A stretch of 64,000 nucleotides of DNA from an uncultured Clostridia bacterium. GTDB taxonomy: Bacteria; Bacillota; Clostridia; Oscillospirales; Ruminococcaceae. Location of the stretch: the NCBI GenBank assembly GCA_947625155.1, contig CANQNG010000005.1:54830-118829 (forward strand), read 5' to 3'. The notes under the pieces are model-generated. The model saw nothing but the letters and a program-made list of their open reading frames with translations. It did not search any database and was not told where the DNA came from. Shown piece by piece: positions 41,139 through 49,611 of this stretch (position 1 is its first letter; every line of letters begins with the position of its first letter). The position numbers were made by a program, and so were the translations under genes.

Positions 41139-43322
41139 TCACACCTCTTTTGGTGTCACCGCAGTATTTTGCTGTCCCGGCTGCTTGCGCATGGTGAGGG
41201 AAATGCGGCTGCGCTTCACGTCCACATCCAGTACCCATACCCGGACGACATCGCCCACCTTGACCGCTTCCAAGGGGTGCTTGATATAGCGGTCACAGAT
41301 CTGGGAAATGTGTACCAGTCCGTCCTCATGGACACCAATGTCCACAAAGCACCCAAAATCCACGATGTTCCGCACCGTTCCCATCAGCTCCATGCCGGGC
41401 TTGAGGTCGGCAATTTCCATGATGTTCCCGCTGCGCAGCAAAGGCGGGGGGAGCAGGTCACGGGGGTCACGCCCGGGCTTTTGCAGCTCCATGACCATGT
41501 CCTCCAGTGTGTACCCGCCAATGCCGAGCGTTTCTGCGAGGGCGTTGCTGCCGGCTTTCTTCACGCAGTCGCCCAAGCCTCCCAACTTTCCATTCGCCGC
41601 ATCTTGCAGGGAGAAGCCGAATTTTTCCAGCAGTTTCTCTGCTGCCGGGTAGCTTTCCGGGTGTACGCCCGTGTTGTCAAGGGGCTGTTTCCCGCCCGGA
41701 ATGCGAAGAAATCCGGCACACTGCTCGAAGGCTTTCGGACCGAGTTTCGGCACTTTGAGCAGCTCTTTCCGGGTCGTGAATGCGCCGTTTTCCTCCCGGT
41801 ATCTCACGATATTTTTCGCAACAGCCGCACTGATGCCGGCAATATGTGAGAGCAGCGGCGCAGAAGCCGTGTTCACATCCACGCCGACAGCGTTCACGCA
41901 TTCTTCGACCACGCCGTCCAGAGCCGTTTGCAGGTCTGCTTTCGGCATATCATGTTGGTACTGCCCCACGCCAATGGCTTTCGGGTCGATCTTTACCAGC
42001 TCCGCAAGCGGGTCCTGTAAACGCCTTGCGATCGAGACCGCACTGCGCAGCGCCACATCGTATTCCGGAAATTCCTCCGCTGCCAGTTCCGAAGCGGAAT
42101 ACACCGAAGCACCTGCCTCTGAAACGACCATGTACGAGACTTTGTGCGGCAATTGCGGCAGCAGATCGGCAACGAAGCTCTCCGACTCCCTCGATGCCGT
42201 TCCGTTGCCGATGGAAACGGCTTGAATGCCATATTTCTGCACGAGAGAGGAGACCTTTTTCTCTGCCTCTGCGATCTTGTTATGCGGCGGCGTGGGGTAA
42301 ATGACACCCGTGTCCAGTACCTTGCCCGTGCCGTCCACGACTGCCAGCTTGCAGCCCGTCCGATATGCCGGGTCAAGTCCCAATGTCACCGTATCCCGCA
42401 GCGGCGGCTGCATGAGGAGCTGTTTGAGATTGGAAGCAAATACTTTAATGGCTTTCGCACAGGCATCTGCAAAGAGGGCATTGCGCACCTCCCGGATCAC
42501 AGAGGGGATGATGAGCCGCTTGGCACTGTCGCAGGCAGCCTGCCTTACCAGTTCTCCGGCAGGGGAGCTGTTTTTCACATAGGGCTTGGTGCAGACCTGT
42601 TCCGCAAGCCCGTCAGCGACTGTGATCGTGACTTTCAGCAGTTCTTCCTTTTCGCCCCGCTGGATGGCAAGGATCTGATGCCCCTGCAGCCGTGGCACAA
42701 AGCTCTCAAAGTGGTAGTAATTGCTGTACACGCTGTCCTTTTCCTCGTCGGCAGCCGTACAGGTCATCGTCCCGAACCGCTGGTACAGATCACGCATTGC
42801 CGTGCGTACCTTGGCATCGTCCGCAATGTCCTCCGCCAGAATGTCCATTGCGCCCTGCAAAGCGGCAGCGGTGTCCGGGACTTCCTCGGTCAGGTAGGCG
42901 GCTGCCTCTGCTTCCGGGTCGGTCGTTTCCGCCTGTGCCAGCAGCAGTTCCGCCAGCGGTGCAAGTCCCTTTTCCCTTGCCATCGAACCTCTCGTGCGCC
43001 GCTTTTCCTTATAGGGGCGGTAAATGTCCTCCACCTCGACCATGGTCATTGCCGTGTCGAGCGCCGTTTCGATCTCGGGCGTGAGGGCATTCTTGTTGGC
43101 GATCGCCGTGCGCACTTCCTCTTTGCGGGCTTCTAAATTGCGCAGTGTCTGCAGCCGCAGTGCGAGCCGCCGGATGGTCTGGTCATCCAGTGCGCCGTGC
43201 ATTTCCTTGCGGTAACGTGCGATAAACGGGACAGTCTTGTCATCGTCAAGTAAATTGACAACATTCTGCACCTGTTCGGTACGGATGCCGAATTCGTCCG
43301 TCAGGACTTTGATAATATCCAT
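41139..43322 (-). CDS. tex: Tex-family transcription accessory / RNA-binding protein
   Basis: A 727-aa protein with the Tex layout: N-terminal helical domain (VPFIARYRKEMHGALDDQTIRRL), YqgF-like nuclease fold (TLGLDPAYRTGCKLAVVDGTG), helix-hairpin-helix pair (GVDVNTASAPLLSHIAGIS, LLKVPKLGPKAFEQCAGF) and a C-terminal S1 domain (about 645-710, ELMGTVRNIVDFGCFVDIGV). It binds nucleic acids and acts in transcription; the precise role is still loosely defined. AGGAGG lies before the ATG. It follows recQ by 12 bases. Confidence 0.97.
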   Translation of the reverse strand: MDIIKVLTDEFGIRTEQVQNVVNLLDDDKTVPFIARYRKEMHGALDDQTIRRLALRLQTLRNLEARKEEVRTAIANKNALTPEIETALDTAMTMVEVEDIYRPYKEKRRTRGSMAREKGLAPLAELLLAQAETTDPEAEAAAYLTEEVPDTAAALQGAMDILAEDIADDAKVRTAMRDLYQRFGTMTCTAADEEKDSVYSNYYHFESFVPRLQGHQILAIQRGEKEELLKVTITVADGLAEQVCTKPYVKNSSPAGELVRQAACDSAKRLIIPSVIREVRNALFADACAKAIKVFASNLKQLLMQPPLRDTVTLGLDPAYRTGCKLAVVDGTGKVLDTGVIYPTPPHNKIAEAEKKVSSLVQKYGIQAVSIGNGTASRESESFVADLLPQLPHKVSYMVVSEAGASVYSASELAAEEFPEYDVALRSAVSIARRLQDPLAELVKIDPKAIGVGQYQHDMPKADLQTALDGVVEECVNAVGVDVNTASAPLLSHIAGISAAVAKNIVRYREENGAFTTRKELLKVPKLGPKAFEQCAGFLRIPGGKQPLDNTGVHPESYPAAEKLLEKFGFSLQDAANGKLGGLGDCVKKAGSNALAETLGIGGYTLEDMVMELQKPGRDPRDLLPPPLLRSGNIMEIADLKPGMELMGTVRNIVDFGCFVDIGVHEDGLVHISQICDRYIKHPLEAVKVGDVVRVWVLDVDVKRSRISLTMRKQPGQQNTAVTPKEV

Positions 43323-43334
43323 GTGTTCCTCCTG

Positions 43335-45158
43335 TTAAGTCGTTTTGTGTGCCCGTATGATGTCCATAAAGGCAGTGCCGTATTTTTCCAGCTTGACGTG
43401 CCCCACCCCGGAAACGGACAGGAAAGCCATATCCGAGACCGGCAGTTTCCGGCACATATCCTGCAAAGCCGCATCCGTAAAAACCACATACGGCGGCACG
43501 TGTTCCCGTTCGGCGATCTCTTTCCGGACGGCACGCAGCTTCTGGAACAGGCTGTCATCGATGTCCGCCGGGACAGCTTTGGCGGCTGCCCTCGGCGGCT
43601 GAGTCTCTTTCTGGATGTGCATGATCAAGGTCGGGCGCTCTTGCAGCAGGCGGGCGGAATTGCGGTCAAGGGTCAGCACCGGGTATTTTCCGCTTAACGT
43701 CAGCCATTCTTCCGCCAGCAGAAACCGGATGATGTCCCGGCACTGCGCTTCGGAAACATCCTGTAGGATGCCGAACGTGGAGAGCGTTTCCGGAAACCGA
43801 TAGCGTTCGGTCTTTTCCGTCTCTTTGCCCCGCAGGATGTCCGTGAGCGCATTGACACCGTAATACAGCTTGCGTTTATGTAAATGATAGATGCAGGAGA
43901 GGATCTTCAGGGCAGCTTCTGAAATATCCAGCTCCTCATAATTGGCAAGACACCGGCTGCAATTTCCGCAGTACTGCCCGGATGTCTCCCCGAAATACCG
44001 GAGCATATAGTGCCGCAGACAGCCGGTCTGGGTGCAGTAAAAGGTCATGCGTTTCAGGCGTTCCTCATCCTGCTGCCGGATGCGCTGCTGTACCTCTTCC
44101 GGGAGCTTCTCATTCCTGCCGGATGACTCGATCAGGAACTGATTGAGCCGCACATCGCTGCCGTTATAGAGCAAAATGCAGTCCGCTTTGCTGCCGTCCC
44201 GTCCGGCACGTCCTGCCTCCTGATAGTAGCTTTCCAGATCTTTGGGCATATTGTAATGCACGACAAAACCGACATTGGATTTGTCGATGCCCATCCCGAA
44301 AGCATTGGTCGCCACCATGACCGACACCCGGTCATAGAGGAGATCGTCCTGATTCTTCCGGCGTTCCTCATCCGACAAGCCGGCATGATAGCGGGTCGCA
44401 GAGATGCCCAGCGCTTGCAGGTCTGCCGTGACCTGTTCCACCAGTTTCCGGGACAGGCAGTACACGATGCCGGCAGTATCCGGGTGTGCCCGGATGATCT
44501 CCACCAGCGCCCGGAACTTGTCCCTCGGCTGCTCGATGCCAAAGAAGAGGTTCTTCCGGTCAAATCCGGTCGTGACCCGGAATGGCTGCTGCAGTCCGAG
44601 GATGCGGACAATATCCTCTGCCACTTCCTTGGTAGCCGTTGCTGTGAAAGCGCCGATGACCGGACGGCGGGGGAGCTGCTCTAAAAATTCTGCTATTTTC
44701 AGGTAGCTCGGTCGAAAATCCTGCCCCCACTGCGAAACACAGTGGGCTTCATCGACTGCCACCAGCGGGATCTCCGTCTCTTGGCAAAGCGAGAGAAAAT
44801 GCTGCGTTTCCAGCCGTTCCGGGGCAGCGTAGAGGATGCGCACCTCTCCCCGGCGGATGCGGCGCAGGGTCTCCCGGTAGTCGGCATCGTCCATTGCCGA
44901 ATTCAGACAGCCTGCCGGAACACCGTTTTCCCGGAGCGCATTGACCTGATCCTGCATCAGCGAGATCAGCGGCGAAATAACAACTGTCATGCCCGGCAGC
45001 AGCAGGGCAGGCACTTGGTAGCAGATGCTTTTCCCCGCACCGGTCGGCATGATGCCAAGCACATCCTGTCCGTCCAGCAGGTGGGTGATCAGTTCCTCCT
45101 GCCCTTTGCGGAAGCTGGCGTAGCCGAAATGGTGCTGTAAAATTTCCTGTGGTGTCAA
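43335..45158 (-). CDS. recQ: ATP-dependent DNA helicase RecQ
   Basis: A 607-aa superfamily 2 helicase for recombination and repair, unwinding 3' to 5'. Walker A is MPTGAGKSICYQ, box II is VAVDEAHCVSQWGQDFR, motif VI is YYQEAGRAGRDG, a zinc site (CLRHYML ... YCGNCSRCL) follows, and an HRDC domain is at about 525-600. Length is normal. The 5' end overlaps the MGMT-like gene by 4 bases (ATGA), tying two repair proteins together. Confidence 0.97.
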   Translation of the reverse strand: MTPQEILQHHFGYASFRKGQEELITHLLDGQDVLGIMPTGAGKSICYQVPALLLPGMTVVISPLISLMQDQVNALRENGVPAGCLNSAMDDADYRETLRRIRRGEVRILYAAPERLETQHFLSLCQETEIPLVAVDEAHCVSQWGQDFRPSYLKIAEFLEQLPRRPVIGAFTATATKEVAEDIVRILGLQQPFRVTTGFDRKNLFFGIEQPRDKFRALVEIIRAHPDTAGIVYCLSRKLVEQVTADLQALGISATRYHAGLSDEERRKNQDDLLYDRVSVMVATNAFGMGIDKSNVGFVVHYNMPKDLESYYQEAGRAGRDGSKADCILLYNGSDVRLNQFLIESSGRNEKLPEEVQQRIRQQDEERLKRMTFYCTQTGCLRHYMLRYFGETSGQYCGNCSRCLANYEELDISEAALKILSCIYHLHKRKLYYGVNALTDILRGKETEKTERYRFPETLSTFGILQDVSEAQCRDIIRFLLAEEWLTLSGKYPVLTLDRNSARLLQERPTLIMHIQKETQPPRAAAKAVPADIDDSLFQKLRAVRKEIAEREHVPPYVVFTDAALQDMCRKLPVSDMAFLSVSGVGHVKLEKYGTAFMDIIRAHKTT

Positions 45159-45484
45159 GGCATTTCACCTTCCCGCAGTCCGTTCCACAGGCAGCGCTCC
45201 ATGTCCACGCAGCCGTCCTCCCGGAATGAAACGCCTTCTGCTTCCAGCAGCGCCCGCTGTCTGCCCTCGCCCCCGAAAGCAAATCCCGGCGCAGGTCTCC
45301 CGAAACGGTCTACTACCCGGTGACAGGGGATCACACCCGGTTCGGGGTTGCTGTGCAGGGCATAGCCGACCACCCTTGCCCAGCGGGGGTTCCCGGCAAG
45401 CTGTGCCACCATGCCATAGGTAGACACCTTCCCCCGTGGTATCTGCCGGACGACAGCGTAGATCCTTTCAAATGCGTTTTCCAT
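45155..45484 (-). CDS. MGMT-family DNA-binding alkyltransferase-like protein
   Basis: A 109-aa protein equal to the C-terminal domain of O6-methylguanine-DNA methyltransferase: GKVSTYGMVAQLAG (helix-turn-helix), ARVVGYALHSNP and IPCHRVVDRFGRPAPGF. The reactive Cys is present (PCHR), unlike the Trp of classical Atl proteins, so suicide alkyl transfer is possible even though the usual N-terminal domain is missing. Coupled to recQ by ATGA. The ribosome site is AAGGAGG. The symbol ogt would overstate what is known. Confidence 0.88.
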   Translation of the reverse strand: MENAFERIYAVVRQIPRGKVSTYGMVAQLAGNPRWARVVGYALHSNPEPGVIPCHRVVDRFGRPAPGFAFGGEGRQRALLEAEGVSFREDGCVDMERCLWNGLREGEMP

Positions 45485-45504
45485 GTGCCCTCCTTGATAG
45501 AAAT

Positions 45505-45535
45505 GAAAAGAACTGCCGCAGGACTTGCAGCAGTG
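45505..45535 (-). terminator. Terminator of the DUF5684 gene
   Basis: ACTGCTGC pairs with GCGGCAGT (one G-T wobble) on the minus strand, followed by TCTTTTC. It lies between the DUF5684 gene and the MGMT-recQ-tex unit. Confidence 0.65.
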
Positions 45536-45553
45536 TCTTTTCTATGTTCTTTC

Positions 45554-45955
45554 TTATAGAAAGCTTGATGTCGGTCCGTAGTATGTTGAGTTCCCGAATG
45601 CCAGTATCAGCATAAAGATCGGTGACAGTAAAACCAATCCAATACCGAAGCCTGCATCCTTTCCGTATGCCTTTGCCATGCGGAAATACAGGCACAGCGG
45701 AACGATCCAGCCGACAACAGGTATCAATGTCAGGAACATTTTCCAGCCTGCACCATACACGATATCAAACAGATCCCATGTGTTCAGGAACGGGATCAGA
45801 CTATGCCAGCCCGGCTTGCCTGCTTTGGCAAACAGTTTCCACATTGCTGCGATAGCGATCACACCGATCACGATCGCAACCATAGAATCCACACCGGATG
45901 CGGCAGCTGCAACAGCAGTTGCTGCCTCTGAATCAGCGTAAGAATAATCGTACAT
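45554..45955 (-). CDS. DUF5684-like small membrane protein
   Basis: A 133-aa protein with an Ala-rich N-terminus, a first helix (MVAIVIGVIAIAAMWKLF), the motif FAKAGKPGWHSLIPFLNTWDL and two further helices, and an end GNSTYYGPTSSF. The GKPGW-x-x-L-I-P segment is characteristic of DUF5684 and related signal-peptidase-associated membrane proteins of unknown role. The ATG at 45955 follows AAAGGAGG. It is a single-gene unit with its own promoter and terminator. Confidence 0.85.
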   Translation of the reverse strand: MYDYSYADSEAATAVAAAASGVDSMVAIVIGVIAIAAMWKLFAKAGKPGWHSLIPFLNTWDLFDIVYGAGWKMFLTLIPVVGWIVPLCLYFRMAKAYGKDAGFGIGLVLLSPIFMLILAFGNSTYYGPTSSFL

Positions 45956-45985
45956 GATATACCCTCCTTTCATTTGGTATAGTTT

Positions 45986-46014
45986 TTTATACCTGATGAA
46001 AGTGGTTTTGTCAA
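45986..46014 (-). promoter_or_regulatory. Promoter of the DUF5684 gene with palindrome over the -10 box
   Basis: TTGACA (46009-46014), 17 bases, TATAAA (45986-45991) on the minus strand. GGTATA and TATACC (45976-45993) form an inverted repeat covering the -10 region, a possible operator. Confidence 0.7.
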
Positions 46015-46116
46015 TGAAATTGTGAATATTTTTTGAAAATATAGTGATAATATTGTGAAATAGAAAAGATGCTATTCTCTTTTTGGCGATTTTGCCGGAA
46101 TGTTGTAAAACAGAAT

Positions 46117-46362
46117 TTACCTTTTGGCACGTTCGCATACGATGTCAGCCATTTCGCCGACATTCTTCATGCCGCTGACCTCTTTCATGGTAAAGCGCAT
46201 TTTGAAAGCTTTCTCCACGGCAGCGATCAGGTTGATGTGTTCGAGACTGTCCCAGTCCTCGATGTCCTTAGCGGATGTCGTTTCTGTCAGGACGATCTCA
46301 TCATCGTCAAACACATCCCGGAAAATGGCTGTCAGCCGTTCCATTGCTTCTTTCTTGTTCAT
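46117..46362 (-). CDS. Acyl carrier protein (dedicated, operon-encoded)
   Basis: An 81-aa carrier protein. The phosphopantetheine attachment Ser is in DIEDWDSLEHINLI (Ser at about 39), and the helices fit ACP. It is not next to fatty-acid synthesis genes; it overlaps the FkbH-like gene by 4 bases (ATGA) and ends the MBOAT-DHHW-FkbH operon. In FkbH systems the ACP receives a glyceryl group from 1,3-bisphosphoglycerate, so this is probably the carrier of the acyl group used by the operon. Confidence 0.93.
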   Translation of the reverse strand: MNKKEAMERLTAIFRDVFDDDEIVLTETTSAKDIEDWDSLEHINLIAAVEKAFKMRFTMKEVSGMKNVGEMADIVCERAKR

Positions 46363-48149
46363 ACGGTCATCTCCTCATTGATCTGAATGACATGGTTCTG
46401 CTTCTGATAGCCGCTGACCGGCAGCCGCCAGACGGTGCTGCCGTCCTCGTTTTCGCTGACGAGCGTGAAACCGAACTGCCGGTACAAGTCCTTGACCATG
46501 CCGTTCTTGGCGGTCGGGCAGTAGTACCCGATGATCTCCTGTATGCCCTGTGCAGCGGCAGTTTCCACGAGCGTGTCGAGCATGGCAAGCTCCATATCCC
46601 GCTTGAGTACCCGGCAGCTCATCAGCCACAGCTCCATGTGGAGCGCCGTGTCCTCTTTTCTGCCGATGACAACGGAAACGATGCCGTTGTCCCCGAATCG
46701 ATCTGTCAGCCTGCCGCATAGCCGGATATGCGCCGGACTTGCGGCGGCAGCCTCCATTTCCGGCAGGGTATAGCGTCTGGTGGTGAGGTTGAACTGGTTG
46801 CTCTTGTTGGTGAGCTGCGTAATTCGTGGCAGATGTACGGGGTCGAAGTCCGTGATCTGTGCGTGCATATCCAGACTTTTCAGGAATTCGCTGTAGTCAG
46901 CAAACTGTGCAGCAGCCTGCTGCCGCTGTGCATTGGCAAGGTACATTTCGCTGCGTCTGGCATCGTCTGCCGAAAGCTCCGTGACCTCGAAATAGCCGCT
47001 TCTGTCCAGTGCCAGCAGACAGTCCTCGATGGACTGAAATGCCACCACAGCGGTATCCGGGAGCTGTGCCCGTACAATGGCACGTTCTGCCGGGTTGTCG
47101 TCCAAAAAGACAAAGCTCTCCGGAAGCAGGTCCAGCTCCTGAGCCATGTCGAGCAGGTTCTGCGATTTGGGCTGCCAGTTCGCTTTGATCGCAGCAAAGT
47201 CGGCAGGGCGCAGCACACCGTCCGGGTGTTCCAGTCCGGCAATGGCATTTTCGTAGTCATTTTTCGAGCAGACCGTCAGCAGTACGCCGATGTCCTTATG
47301 CGCTTTCAGGTAGCGCTGCAATTCGAGGTAGCCCTGTCCGACAGGCGTTTCCTGCCCGATCTCGATACCAGCCTGCCCGTCATCCCCGATGACACCGCCC
47401 CAGAGGGTGTTGTCCAGGTCAAGGGCAAGCACCTTTTTGTTCCTGCCCATCAGCGAACAGAGGATATTGGACAGATCATAGGCAAATTCCGGGATCGCCG
47501 GGACTGCCAGCGCATATTTGAACAGATGCCAGTAGGACGGCTCGAGCCACTTGTCCAGCCCGTAGCAAGCCGAAAGATACTGGATGTCGTGGATATAAAA
47601 ATGCTTGTGGGAAGCCGCATAGTCATAGAATTTGCAGTTCAGCCGGGTGATGAAGTCAATGCTGCCCTGCGGACAGCCGGCTTCCCGATTGCCGAGCAGA
47701 CGGGTGAGGGGCAGTTCAAAATTATTCTGGATAATGGGGCAGCTGTACACCTGCGCCAGCCGTTCCCACATATCCGCAAACTGCCGATAAGCCTGTTCCA
47801 GCTTGTGTTCGCACAGTTCCCGTGGATCCTGCACACCGGGCATATCCAGCAGGTTGCGTGCCGTGGTGTGGATGAAGATGACCTCCGGCTGGAAAGCTTC
47901 CAGAGACGGATTCGGGAACATGGCATCCTGCAAATACTGATCATACTCCGACTCCCAGAATTCCGGAACGATGCCCCTGTTGCGCAGGAACAGTTCCAGC
48001 ATTTTGACGATCAGGTCTGTTGTCGAACCGCCAAGCACGGCAATGCGCAGTGTGACAGCACCGGGCTGCTCTTTCAGGCGGCGCAGGAGTTTCCGGCGGT
48101 CTTTCAGGACAGCGTCACTGTCAAACGGGTAACATAATTCTTCCAGCAT
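46359..48149 (-). CDS. FkbH-like HAD-IIIC domain protein (glyceryl-ACP loading type)
   Basis: A 596-aa protein in three parts. An N-terminal SGNH-like region (about 1-215) contains LRIAVLGGSTTD. A HAD domain (about 235-400) has KVLALDLDNTLWGGVIGDDG, LLTVCSKND and FVFLDDNPAER. A C-terminal GNAT-like domain (about 430-590) has NQFNLTTRRYT and RFGDNGIVSVVIG. FkbH-type enzymes dephosphorylate 1,3-bisphosphoglycerate and load glycerate on an ACP thiol; here the ACP gene overlaps directly. The ATG at 48149 follows AAGGAG; a longer frame overlaps the upstream gene. The actual acyl group remains unproven. Confidence 0.9.
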   Translation of the reverse strand: MLEELCYPFDSDAVLKDRRKLLRRLKEQPGAVTLRIAVLGGSTTDLIVKMLELFLRNRGIVPEFWESEYDQYLQDAMFPNPSLEAFQPEVIFIHTTARNLLDMPGVQDPRELCEHKLEQAYRQFADMWERLAQVYSCPIIQNNFELPLTRLLGNREAGCPQGSIDFITRLNCKFYDYAASHKHFYIHDIQYLSACYGLDKWLEPSYWHLFKYALAVPAIPEFAYDLSNILCSLMGRNKKVLALDLDNTLWGGVIGDDGQAGIEIGQETPVGQGYLELQRYLKAHKDIGVLLTVCSKNDYENAIAGLEHPDGVLRPADFAAIKANWQPKSQNLLDMAQELDLLPESFVFLDDNPAERAIVRAQLPDTAVVAFQSIEDCLLALDRSGYFEVTELSADDARRSEMYLANAQRQQAAAQFADYSEFLKSLDMHAQITDFDPVHLPRITQLTNKSNQFNLTTRRYTLPEMEAAAASPAHIRLCGRLTDRFGDNGIVSVVIGRKEDTALHMELWLMSCRVLKRDMELAMLDTLVETAAAQGIQEIIGYYCPTAKNGMVKDLYRQFGFTLVSENEDGSTVWRLPVSGYQKQNHVIQINEEMTV

Positions 48150-48171
48150 GAAAAGTTCTCCTTTTCTGAGA

Positions 48172-49596
48172 TCACTGATCCAGCAGAGTCTGTAGTTTCT
48201 TGGAGTTGCCGCCGGTCGCACTGTAGGTATTCATGGCAAACAGCAGATCTGTCACCCCGTGTTCTTGGATGAACGGGATGGTGCTTGGCTTGAAATAGCG
48301 CATGTCGATGACCCAGATCTCCTCGAAGGAATTCGTCAGGCAGGGCACGAGCGCATTGCCGTAGCTGTCCTTGATGATGCACAGCACACGCCCGTTGTGA
48401 CAGTCGGTCGTTACGTGCGTGATACGCTCATCACCGCCCATGAACACCAGATACCAGCTCACCCTATCAACCGTGTCCAGGTTCAGCAGCAAAGAGGCTT
48501 CCCGTTCCCGTGTCATGTCGATGTCATAATAAGTGGTCGTGTATTCATTTTGCGGCACGTAGTAGGTGAAATCTTCCGGGTTGTCGAGCAGTGTCTTGCT
48601 GTTGGTCTGTCCGTAAAGCGTGCCGACATAGCCCTCTTTGACGACTGTTTCATAGTCTGTCAGCGGGGCAAAGGGAACATCTGCCACTTTGGCAAATTCC
48701 TCAGCCGCATAGTAAGCACCCAGCGGCTGCCAGTGGTGGTCTGTCCGGGAGTAAATATGCTCGTCCTTGTGCGGGAGCAGAGCGCTGTAGACATCCACAG
48801 GCGTGACACCGTTCAGGAAGCTGTTGATATGGTCGATATTTTCCGTTTCACTTGCGGAATACTGCTGGTATTTTTTTGGAAGATAGTACGAAACCGAGGT
48901 CGGTGCGACCATGGAGTAGACATTCACATCCCCCAGTCTTTCCTTGAACTGGTTAAGCGTTTCCGCATATGCCTGTCCGTTGGAGAAACCGCCGCCGTAG
49001 AGCATGATTGCCCTGTCTTTGACGATGAGAATGTTATTGGTCAGCTCACCCTCCACATCTTCTTCCGGTGGTTCTGTAGGGGCTTCGGTCACAGGTTCTG
49101 TCGCCGGAACAGTCTCCGAAACAACAGGCGCAGACGGTTCTGAACTGTGGATGACCGGCACGGGCGGTGCTGTTTCCACAGGCGCTTCGGTGGGCGGTTC
49201 CGTGGCAGGCGGGGGTGCATTTTCGAGCGTGGGAACATTGCCGAACAGCTCCACGCCCTCGTAGGGGATGCCTAAATGCCCCCGGAAACCTGCAATAAAT
49301 TCCTTGAAAGTACTCCGCAGGGGTACGGTATCATTAAAGAATGCGGCGAACTCCGAGGTAAATGTTCCGTCCAGATAGGAGGAAATGCTGAACTTCGGGC
49401 ATTTTGCCAGCTCACGCTGTTCCTCGTTGGAGACCGTAGGACGTTTCCCCAAGATCAGAAAGCATGAGATCAGCAGCATGATCGCAATGATCGTCAGCAC
49501 ATTGAATTCCAGCAGCCAGAAATCCTTGCCCCGCTTTTCCCGTTTCGGCTTTTCGATGGAAATGTCGATATTGTTGTCCCGTTTTCTCGTATTCAC
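48172..49596 (-). CDS. DHHW-family (AlgJ/AlgX-like) extracellular acyltransferase partner
   Basis: A 474-aa protein anchored by one N-terminal helix (about 28-48), then a Pro/Thr/Glu-rich linker (about 125-180, many EPPTE-like units) and an SGNH-like domain. The DHHW motif is in YSRTDHHWQPLGAYY, and the distal IIKDSYGNALVP segment would carry the catalytic Ser. Such proteins work outside the membrane with MBOAT partners to place acyl groups on polysaccharides, as in alginate acetylation. It lies 15 bases after the MBOAT gene and 22 before the FkbH gene. Confidence 0.9.
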   Translation of the reverse strand: MNTRKRDNNIDISIEKPKREKRGKDFWLLEFNVLTIIAIMLLISCFLILGKRPTVSNEEQRELAKCPKFSISSYLDGTFTSEFAAFFNDTVPLRSTFKEFIAGFRGHLGIPYEGVELFGNVPTLENAPPPATEPPTEAPVETAPPVPVIHSSEPSAPVVSETVPATEPVTEAPTEPPEEDVEGELTNNILIVKDRAIMLYGGGFSNGQAYAETLNQFKERLGDVNVYSMVAPTSVSYYLPKKYQQYSASETENIDHINSFLNGVTPVDVYSALLPHKDEHIYSRTDHHWQPLGAYYAAEEFAKVADVPFAPLTDYETVVKEGYVGTLYGQTNSKTLLDNPEDFTYYVPQNEYTTTYYDIDMTREREASLLLNLDTVDRVSWYLVFMGGDERITHVTTDCHNGRVLCIIKDSYGNALVPCLTNSFEEIWVIDMRYFKPSTIPFIQEHGVTDLLFAMNTYSATGGNSKKLQTLLDQ

Positions 49597-49611
49597 GTTT
49601 CTATCTCCTTA

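Noticed and set aside
46728..48137. Plus-strand frame of 469 codons
   Set aside because: Antisense to the FkbH-like gene. The composition is that of a GC-skewed shadow frame (many Val, Arg, Gln, Phe) without domains.
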